From SLQH01 sp964612995 (GTDB lineage: Bacteria; Planctomycetota; UBA11346): DNA of 5,185 nt. Numbering within the stretch: the first letter of the stretch is position 1; each line of letters starts with the position of its first letter. Positions 1 through 4,428 of this stretch are shown one piece after another. The stretch covers positions 1-5,185 of the forward strand of contig CAZTGE010000217.1 of the NCBI GenBank assembly GCA_964612995.1, written 5' to 3'. The translations under genes and the position numbers were made by a program. The notes below the pieces were generated by a model. It worked only from the letters and a program-made list of their open reading frames with translations, had not been told where the DNA came from and searched no databases.

Positions 1-174
1 GTGTCCTGGGATCATGATCTGGAGAAGCGGACGATCCGCGGTGCAGCGGTGGGCGCCGGGCTGTGGATCATGCCGGTGTTCCTGTGGATCGTGCTGTCGC
101 CGCTGGTGTTGCTACTGCAGATGCTGCCGCTGAAGGTGGTGGAGCAGGGGGTGGAGAGACCCGAGTTGGGGTAG
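1..174 (+). CDS. Small single-span membrane protein, 3' part (5' end outside window)
   Basis: I do not recognise this family. Frame 1 is open from the first base to a TAG at 172-174, giving 57 residues. It has a short basic stretch (LEKRTIRG), then one strongly hydrophobic segment with core GLWIMPVFLWIVLSPLVLLL, then a charged tail (KVVEQGVERPELG). Position 1 is a GTG, but the gene probably begins upstream because the related gene at 3939-4223 has about 36 more residues before the shared part. From about base 17 it is nearly identical to that gene: 4 mismatches in 96 nt by my count, then 4 extra codons just after the membrane span. The N-terminal residues before LEKRT do not match the other copy. 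It converges on the DegT-like gene with 69 nt between the stops. The basic-before-hydrophobic pattern fits a membrane anchor; function is unknown. Confidence 0.55.
   Translation: MSWDHDLEKRTIRGAAVGAGLWIMPVFLWIVLSPLVLLLQMLPLKVVEQGVERPELG
17..157 (+). repeat. Left copy of a duplicated segment (direct repeat with about 4045-4173)
   Basis: Bases 17-112 match 4045-4140 with 4 mismatches by manual alignment. After a 12-nt insertion in this copy (near 114-126), the match continues to about 157. Both copies lie on the plus strand, in the same frame of the small membrane protein genes, and flank the lipid operon. The differences are scattered and keep the frame, so these look like diverging paralogous genes rather than a recent assembly duplicate. 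Confidence 0.75.
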
Positions 175-243
175 GGCGCCCATCGCGCGCCGCGCCGCCG
201 ACTCCGACGTCGCCCCGTGCGTCCGCCGTCCGCCGCGCCGCAG
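175..243. other. Short intergenic region between convergent genes
   Basis: These 69 nt separate the stop of the small membrane protein gene from the stop of the DegT-like gene. It is extremely GC-rich with CGC/GCC runs. I see no clean stem followed by a T-run on either strand, so no intrinsic terminator is called. Confidence 0.5.
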
Positions 244-1494
244 CTATCGTTGTTGGACGGCCTCGGGGGCGTTGCAGCAAGGTCCTGAATCAAGGATCTG
301 GTAGATCACGGGATCGATCGGCACGAACACGGTTTGCTCGTGACATGTGCGTGCGATCGGGGCTTCTGCTGAAATCCCCCGCGGACTCGGCACGATCCCC
401 ATGTTCTCGGGCTGCATGGCCAGCCGACCGTGGGCGCGTGCCGCCCGCAGAACGTATCGGGGATGCCTTGCGCGGATCGGCAGAACCCAGCCGCAGTGGT
501 TGCTGGCGGCGGCGCCGGGGCTGGTGACATGGCGCGGCAGCCCTGCGCGCAGACGCCGGGCGACCAGTGCGCGTGCGCGTACGTCTCCTGGGTTGCGTTG
601 TCGGAGCGCGCGCGCTAATTGGCGGTGCAGGGCCCGGTGGGGCTGGATCCGGTAGCGGTCGGCGACGAATGGTCCTGGAAATCCACGTACAAGCGGGCCA
701 ATTCCCTGACGCGTACGCGTCAGCCAGCGGATGCTGGATACGTCGATGCCGCGCCGTCCGAGCAATGCCAAGGCGGCGGTGCGGGCCAGGCGACCGCAGG
801 CATCCAGGCGCTTTTGTACTGGCCAGCGTGCGATCACTGCGGCGATGCGACGGCGCAGGACGCGGTCTCGCACGACCGCGATCGCCCCGCCGCCGGCGGT
901 CGCCGTCTTGATGGTGCCGAAGGACCACAGGGTGGCCGTTGCCTGCGCATGTCCCCACCAGCCGTCTGCTGCGTAGGCCTGGGCGGCATCTTCGATCAGG
1001 GGGACTCCCTGCGCATGGCACCACGCTGCGATCTCGGTCAGGTCGCATCTGGCGCCGAACAGGTGTGCGACGCAGACTGCCGCCACGGGGACCTTGGCCG
1101 CAGCGCACGCAGCCGCCGCACGTTCGAGGTGGACGGTCGTCGGGCAGGCCAGCCCAGGATCGATGTCGACCGGAACCGGGCACAGGTCGCAGGCTTGCAC
1201 CAGTTCCCACATGGCCGGGATGGTCCACGCGCTCATGAGTACCGCGGCTCCGCGCGGGACGTCGATGGCTTCAAGGATCGCGAGCCAGGCGCTGCGCACG
1301 CAGAGCATCGGCATCGCTCCGCTACACACCGGCACCACGGCGGCGCGGCCAGACACAGGTCCGGCAAGACCGGCCACCGCATCCCAACAGCGCAGGTCGA
1401 TGCGAAGCGGAAGACGACAGCGCCAGGGCTTCGTCGAGGGAAGTTGAGAGCGGGCCGCGTCGGCCGCGGTCACCTTGGCATTCTCAGACGGCAT
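244..1494 (-). CDS. DegT/DnrJ/EryC1/StrS-family PLP-dependent aminotransferase-like protein
   Basis: The product is 416 residues, slightly longer than the family's usual 360-400. It is predicted to be a cytoplasmic PLP enzyme of the sugar- or amino-alcohol-aminotransferase type. Visible family features are HLFG at about 144-147, the cofactor-contacting EDAAQ at 168-172, and S-F-G-T-I-K-T-A-T-A-G-G-G-A at 191-204. In the last, K196 sits where the PLP-binding lysine lies (the family usually shows a glutamate in TGEGG; here it is AGGG). The C-terminal NHCGWVLPIR and VFVPIDP blocks also fit the family. It is the last gene of the minus-strand operon and starts 30 nt after the CdsA-like stop. No good Shine-Dalgarno precedes the ATG, so a GTG at 1473 is an alternative start. 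Family members aminate keto-sugars or act as dehydratases. Here it might prepare an amino-containing head group or modify a product, but the substrate cannot be read from sequence. Confidence 0.88.
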   Translation of the reverse strand: MPSENAKVTAADAARSQLPSTKPWRCRLPLRIDLRCWDAVAGLAGPVSGRAAVVPVCSGAMPMLCVRSAWLAILEAIDVPRGAAVLMSAWTIPAMWELVQACDLCPVPVDIDPGLACPTTVHLERAAAACAAAKVPVAAVCVAHLFGARCDLTEIAAWCHAQGVPLIEDAAQAYAADGWWGHAQATATLWSFGTIKTATAGGGAIAVVRDRVLRRRIAAVIARWPVQKRLDACGRLARTAALALLGRRGIDVSSIRWLTRTRQGIGPLVRGFPGPFVADRYRIQPHRALHRQLARALRQRNPGDVRARALVARRLRAGLPRHVTSPGAAASNHCGWVLPIRARHPRYVLRAARAHGRLAMQPENMGIVPSPRGISAEAPIARTCHEQTVFVPIDPVIYQILDSGPCCNAPEAVQQR

Positions 1495-1524
1495 CCAGCG
1501 ATGCTCGCGGTCGAGGAGAGGCGA

Positions 1525-2481
1525 TCACGGGACATAGAGATACCGCACGAGATGAAAGAACACCGGAGCCGCAAAGCACATGCTGTCGACCCGGTCGAGG
1601 ATGCCGCCATGGCCGGCGATGAGGTGACCATAGTCTTTGATTCCCGCATCTCGTTTGATGGCCGATAGCACGACGTCGCCGAAGAAACCGAGCATGCCGA
1701 TGCCGAGGCCGAAAAGGCCGGCCTGCCACCACACGAAGGGGGTCGCCCACCACAGTGCCGCACCCAGACCGCCGACTGACAACACGCCTCCGGTGAGGCC
1801 CTCCCAGGTCTTCTTGGGGCTGATGTGCGGGAGTACGGCATGCCGCCCGCAGGTCTTGCCCCAGATGAACTGCAGCACGTCGCACCCTTGGTTGCAGACC
1901 GCCAGGAAGATGAGCAGGCGGAAGGATGCCGTCGGTGGTTGTCCTGGAATCTCCAGCGTCAGCAGCGCAGGTACGTGGCTCAGTGCGAAGACGCAGACCA
2001 TGAGGCCCCAATGGATCTTGCTGGTGCGGCCGAGGAAGTCCTGCGGATCATCGGTGGCAACAGAGCGGATCGGCAAGAACAGGAAGCAGTAGACCGGAAT
2101 GAACACGAGGAACATGCCGGTCCAGTGGATGCCGACGAACAGGTACTGCAGCGGAACAATGATGAAGAAGGCCCAGAACAGAGCCCGGTGATCGCCACGC
2201 TGGGTCGGCGTGATGGTTATGAATTCTCGCAGGGCAAGGAAGCTCATGATGCCGAAGAGGCTGATGGATACGATCGGCCCCAAGAGCATGGCCACCGCAA
2301 GTACGCCGGTCATGACCCACCATGCGCGTACACGGGTGCCGACATTGGCCATGGTGGCTCGTCCACCGTCGCTGTGCACAAGCATGCGCAGAACTGCGGT
2401 GGCGGCGCTGGCCACGATCAGCAGGCCGAGGATGCCGCCGAGCAGCCACATCATCACCGGATCGTCAAGGATCTTGGCCAT
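1525..2481 (-). CDS. cdsA: Phosphatidate cytidylyltransferase (CdsA/YnbB-like)
   Basis: This inner-membrane enzyme converts phosphatidic acid and CTP to CDP-diacylglycerol and pyrophosphate. The product is 318 residues with about seven or eight hydrophobic segments, the first near residues 11-32. The complete CDP-diglyceride synthetase signature lies at about 273-299: S-x-x-K-R-x4-K-D, then H-G-G-x-x-D-R-V-D. The upstream ISPKKTWEGLTGG block is also typical of the family. I chose the ATG at 2481 because GGAGG lies 6 nt upstream and the protein then begins directly before its first membrane span. The frame is open further up to 2601, but that stretch is only the overlap with the acyltransferase gene. 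It overlaps the acyltransferase 3' end by 17 nt, suggesting translational coupling. Given its clustering, it is probably a pathway-specific paralogue like E. coli YnbB rather than the housekeeping enzyme; this is inferred. Confidence 0.93.
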   Translation of the reverse strand: MAKILDDPVMMWLLGGILGLLIVASAATAVLRMLVHSDGGRATMANVGTRVRAWWVMTGVLAVAMLLGPIVSISLFGIMSFLALREFITITPTQRGDHRALFWAFFIIVPLQYLFVGIHWTGMFLVFIPVYCFLFLPIRSVATDDPQDFLGRTSKIHWGLMVCVFALSHVPALLTLEIPGQPPTASFRLLIFLAVCNQGCDVLQFIWGKTCGRHAVLPHISPKKTWEGLTGGVLSVGGLGAALWWATPFVWWQAGLFGLGIGMLGFFGDVVLSAIKRDAGIKDYGHLIAGHGGILDRVDSMCFAAPVFFHLVRYLYVP

Positions 2482-3073
2482 GCAGGGCCTCCACTGCTTC
2501 GCGGGCACGCGCGAGGAAATCCGCGCGGCTTTCGCTAGGGGATCGTTGTAGCGGCGCGCCGAAGTGCACCCCGCCGAGTACGGGGATCGGCAGCCACTCA
2601 CCCTTGGGAAGGATGCGATTCATGTTCTCGATGAACACTGGAATCAACTCCACATCGGGCCGCGCCATGGCCAGATGATGCAGGCCTGGCTTGAAAGGGC
2701 TGATCTTCTCGCCGGAGCCACGCGTTCCTTCGGGGAAGAGGATCAACGAAGCGCCGTCATCCAGAGCGGCGCATATGCGTTCTACCGGATTGTTGTCCCT
2801 GGTGATGCGAGACCGCGGGATGAGCACCGCTCGAAAGACACGATTGGCGAGATGCCTGCGCACCGGGCCCTTGCTCCAGTAGTCTTCCGCAGCAACGGGT
2901 CGGGTGGCGCGACGTAGGATTGGCGGCAGCGATGCCCAGAGGACCATGAAGTCCATATGGCTGCTGTGATTGGCGAAGTAGATGCGCTGCGTCGTTGCGG
3001 GTTCGCAGCCACGCCAGCGAGCCGTGGCACCGGCGAGCAGGCGCACCGTGGCGACGAGCAGACTGGCAATCAC
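2465..3073 (-). CDS. plsC: 1-acyl-sn-glycerol-3-phosphate acyltransferase family protein (PlsC-like)
   Basis: This membrane-associated enzyme is expected to acylate lysophosphatidic acid to phosphatidic acid, the substrate of the next gene's product. The product is 202 residues, near the short end of the PlsC family. It has a hydrophobic N-terminus and catalytic block I, N-H-S-S-H-M-D, with H36 and D41 forming the HX4D motif. Block II-like residues are at LIPRSR (84-89), block III is FPEGTR (113-118), and a block IV-like VELIPVF is at 141-147. I chose the GTG at 3073: it sits in GTGA, overlapping the TGA of the upstream gene by 4 nt, and GGAGG lies 4 nt before it. A longer open frame upstream to 3337 is Arg/Gly-rich and antisense-like, so I discarded it. 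Acyl donor and lyso-substrate specificity cannot be told from sequence. It lies between the head-group transferase and the cytidylyltransferase. Confidence 0.92.
   Translation of the reverse strand: MIASLLVATVRLLAGATARWRGCEPATTQRIYFANHSSHMDFMVLWASLPPILRRATRPVAAEDYWSKGPVRRHLANRVFRAVLIPRSRITRDNNPVERICAALDDGASLILFPEGTRGSGEKISPFKPGLHHLAMARPDVELIPVFIENMNRILPKGEWLPIPVLGGVHFGAPLQRSPSESRADFLARAREAVEALHGQDP
2482..2492 (-). promoter_or_regulatory. Ribosome binding site supporting ATG start of the CdsA-like gene
   Basis: On the minus strand GGAGG (2488-2492) is followed by 6 nt and then the ATG at 2481. It lies within the 3' end of the acyltransferase gene and identifies the true start among several in-frame candidates. 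Confidence 0.75.
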
Positions 3074-3866
3074 GCGGCCTCCAGCTCCACCGCGATGCGA
3101 CGCACGCGTCCGATGAAGGTCACGAGCGCCCCCAGCACGATCAGGGACAGAGCCGTGGTAATCACCCAGCCATCCCAGCCCCTGAAGGCGCCGGCGGCCG
3201 CGGCGATACAGGCCACCGTCATAACGGCCATGCGCTGTGGCTTGGCCATGATTCCCCCGAAGTCCTGCTTGAGGCCGAGTGCGCCCCCGAGCATGCGGGC
3301 GTAGGCCGTGAGGACCGCAAGGAGCCCGGCTGCCCATCCGAGTTCGATGCCCCAGGGGTGCACGGTGATGGCATAGCCGGCTGGAACCAAGATCAGAGGG
3401 TCGGAGATGCGATCGGGAACATCGTTCCAGACCTCTCCAGACTTGCTGCGGAAGCCTCCCTCTACAGCCACCATGCCGTCCATCAGGTTGCAGAGGAGGC
3501 GTAGTTGGAGGAAGGCGGCAGCACCGACGAACAGCAGACAGCCGGCAAGGCTCCCGCGGCCTGAAAGGGCCAGACAGGTGCCTGCGCCGGCAGCATAGAC
3601 GACGCTAAGGGCCGAGATGCCATTGGGGCGCAAGCCCACCTTGATGCAGGCGCGGCTGAGTGCGCTGGCCCAGGCAGTGCCACGGCTCTTGAGCGGACGA
3701 CGGTTTGCGGTGTCGGTGTCGGTGTCGGTGTCGGTNNNNNNNNNNNNNNNNNNNNNNNNNNNNNNNNNNNNNNNNNNNNNNNNNNNNNNNNNNNNNNNNN
3801 NNNNNNNNNNNNNNNNNNNNNNNNNNNNNNNNNNNCGGTGTCGGTGTCGGTGTCGGTGTCGGTCAT
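3070..3866 (-). CDS. YnbA-like CDP-alcohol phosphatidyltransferase with (Asp-Thr)n N-terminus, interrupted by assembly gap
   Basis: This inner-membrane enzyme is expected to transfer a phosphatidyl group from CDP-diacylglycerol to an alcohol, releasing CMP. The certain part runs from 3735 to the TGA at 3070 (221 residues). The motif, numbered from an internal GTG at 3639, is N51-x2-D54-G55-x2-A58-V59-x8-G68-x3-N72-x3-D76-x3-D80. It departs from the usual D-x2-D-G-x2-A-R-x8-G-x3-D-x3-D at the first and third Asp and at the Arg. As I recall, E. coli YnbA also has Asn at both Asp sites. Several hydrophobic segments follow. Upstream of 3639 the frame continues through SRGTAWASALSRACIK into (DT)n up to the gap. 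On the far side, ATG at 3866 opens MTDTDTDTDT in the same hexamer phase, so I infer a start at 3866. No clear Shine-Dalgarno is visible there, and GTG 3639 is the fallback. First gene of the operon. Confidence 0.8.
3074..3082 (-). promoter_or_regulatory. Ribosome binding site supporting GTG start of the acyltransferase
   Basis: On the minus strand GGAGG (3078-3082) lies 4 nt before the GTG at 3073. It sits inside the last codons of the upstream gene. Together with the 4-nt GTGA overlap, it decides the start and implies coupled translation. The spacing is shorter than ideal. Confidence 0.6.
3709..3863. repeat. Hexanucleotide tandem repeat (GGTGTC)n, array broken by N run
   Basis: The plus strand shows about 4.5 units of GGTGTC at 3709-3735 and about 4.7 units at 3836-3863, with no mismatch in either block. 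A run of 100 Ns separates them. On the minus strand this reads ACC-GAC, encoding alternating Thr-Asp in the YnbA-like frame on both sides. The unit is 6 nt, so copy-number change would alter protein length without shifting the frame. The array evidently defeated assembly, which suggests the true array may be long. Confidence 0.93.
3736..3835. other. Assembly gap (100 N placeholder) inside the hexamer array
   Basis: There are exactly 100 Ns, the conventional length for a gap of unknown size. Perfect continuation of the hexamer from the left flank (ends TCGGT) to the right flank (starts CGGTG) requires a missing length of 2 modulo 6. The literal 100 (4 modulo 6) would break the Asp-Thr reading frame. 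The stated length should therefore not be used for frame inference. Confidence 0.9.
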
Positions 3867-3895
3867 GTGGCGACAGCGTAGTGGCCTAGCAGCGC

Positions 3896-3924
3896 GACTC
3901 CAGAGTCCATCGCAGTCGTCTGCG
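3896..3924. promoter_or_regulatory. Two adjacent inverted repeats in the divergent intergenic region (candidate operator)
   Basis: GACTC-CA-GAGTC occupies 3896-3907, and CGCAG-TCGT-CTGCG occupies 3911-3924, with perfect arms in both. They lie in the short region between the inferred start of the lipid operon (3866, minus) and the plus-strand membrane protein gene (about 3939), where an operator would be expected. I could not find convincing -35/-10 boxes on either strand. Chance palindromes of five-base arms are common in GC-rich DNA, so this is weak evidence. Confidence 0.22.
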
Positions 3925-3938
3925 TTGGGCAAGGCTAC

Positions 3939-4223
3939 TTGGAGACTCCGCCGAACCCGGCGACGGTGCCGTTTGAGGACGCTGGGCAGATCCTGTACGT
4001 GCGGCGAGCGGTGCCGGGGTTCTCCAAACGGCTCTATCCGCGTCATCTGGAGAAGCGCACGATCCGCGGGGCAGCGGTGGTCGCCGGGCTGTGGATCATG
4101 CCGGTGTTCCTGTGGATCGTGCTGTCGCCGTTGGTGTTGCTGTCGCTGAAGGTGGTGGAGCAGCGGGTGGAGGTGGTTGACGATGCTCCCCAGTTCTCGC
4201 AACATACCGAGGCAGATGGCTGA
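3939..4223 (+). CDS. Small single-span membrane protein (full-length copy)
   Basis: I do not recognise this family. From TTG 3939 the product is 94 residues: a soluble N-terminal part rich in Pro and charged residues (about 1-45), a basic stretch HLEKRTIRG, a single hydrophobic segment at about 51-70 (GLWIMPVFLWIVLSPLVLLS), then a polar tail ending EADG. By the positive-inside rule the N-terminal half would face the cytoplasm. The start is uncertain: the frame is open back to 3882, there is no ATG before the membrane span, and only a weak AAGG precedes the TTG. GTGs at 3966 and 3999 are alternatives. It shares about 140 nt with 1-174. Its 3' end overlaps the downstream HTH gene by about 40 nt, so the two are probably cotranscribed and translationally coupled. 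It is divergent from the lipid operon across roughly 70 nt. Confidence 0.6.
   Translation: METPPNPATVPFEDAGQILYVRRAVPGFSKRLYPRHLEKRTIRGAAVVAGLWIMPVFLWIVLSPLVLLSLKVVEQRVEVVDDAPQFSQHTEADG
4045..4173 (+). repeat. Right copy of the duplicated segment (direct repeat with 17-157)
   Basis: This is the counterpart of the segment at 17-157, in the same orientation about 4.0 kb away. It covers the basic stretch, membrane span and start of the tail of the small membrane protein, and lacks the 12-nt insertion of the left copy. The protein-level match ends shortly after KVVEQ-x-VE in both copies. Confidence 0.75.
4169..4173 (+). promoter_or_regulatory. Candidate ribosome binding site for the small HTH gene
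   Basis: GGAGG lies 9 nt before the ATG at 4183, inside the 3' end of the membrane protein gene. It favours 4183 over the in-frame TTG 4177 and ATG 4216. The latter has GAGG only 3 nt upstream, although its ATG overlaps the upstream stop in ATGGCTGA. Confidence 0.45.
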
Positions 4224-4428
4224 ACTTCGCCGGCGTAGAAATGGCCGCTACTTCACGCGCGATGAGCGCCTCGCAGCTCTCGACGAACTCGTGGCCCCGA
4301 TCCGCCCGCACTGGGGCAAGGGTTTGACCATGGCCGAGATCGCCGATCGGTTGGGCTGGACCAAGACCACGCTGCAGGGGCGCATCCAGATGCACCGGCG
4401 TGAGGTGGCGGATAGCTGGTTACGGTGA
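4183..4428 (+). CDS. Small helix-turn-helix protein
   Basis: The product has 81 residues from ATG 4183, or 70 from ATG 4216. The N-terminal part is basic (AELRRRRNGRYFTRDER). A predicted helix follows (LAALDELVAPIRPHW), and then a clear helix-turn-helix-like stretch, TMAEIADRLGWTKTTLQGRI, near the C-terminus. The pattern A-E-I-A-D-x-L-G-W-x-x-x-x-L resembles the sigma-70 region 4 or MarR/GerE-like HTH cores of small DNA-binding proteins, but I cannot assign a family. It is probably a DNA-binding regulator. It overlaps the membrane protein gene upstream and its stop overlaps the 3' end of the opposing XRE gene by 9 nt. Autoregulation, or control of the adjacent divergent region, is possible but not shown. 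Confidence 0.62.
   Translation: MLPSSRNIPRQMAELRRRRNGRYFTRDERLAALDELVAPIRPHWGKGLTMAEIADRLGWTKTTLQGRIQMHRREVADSWLR

Noticed and set aside
290..2011. Long open frames overlapping the DegT-like and CdsA-like genes (for example 290-1228 minus, 619-1668 plus, 1484-2011 minus).
   Set aside because: They are Arg/Pro/His-rich with no recognisable domain. Each lies over a gene with clear catalytic motifs, as expected for shadow frames in high-GC DNA.
2482..2601. N-terminal extension of the CdsA-like protein up to 2601.
   Set aside because: The extra 40 residues overlap the acyltransferase C-terminus in another frame. The ATG at 2481 has GGAGG at 6 nt.
3074..3337. N-terminal extension of the acyltransferase up to 3337.
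   Set aside because: The extra 88 residues are Gly/Arg-rich shadow of the YnbA-like gene. The GTG at 3073 has the stop overlap and a Shine-Dalgarno, and gives a normal family length.
1825..3504. Plus-strand open frames at 1825-2538 and 2995-3504.
   Set aside because: They are antisense to the CdsA-like, PlsC-like and YnbA-like genes. Their composition (His/Glu/Arg-rich, low hydrophobicity) mirrors the complement of membrane protein codons, and no motif is visible.
3709..3863. CRISPR-like array at the repeat.
   Set aside because: The repeat unit is 6 nt with no spacers. It is a simple tandem repeat.
3867..3935. tRNA-like look of the stretch with GACTCCAGAGTC and neighbouring stems.
   Set aside because: There is no acceptor stem, no TTCGA-type T loop and no CCA end at proper spacing. 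The stems are better described as simple palindromes.
3483..4205. A 240-residue minus-strand protein reading through the N run.
   Set aside because: It exists only if the 100 Ns are taken literally. It joins an antisense frame of the plus-strand membrane protein to an out-of-frame reading of the YnbA-like gene.
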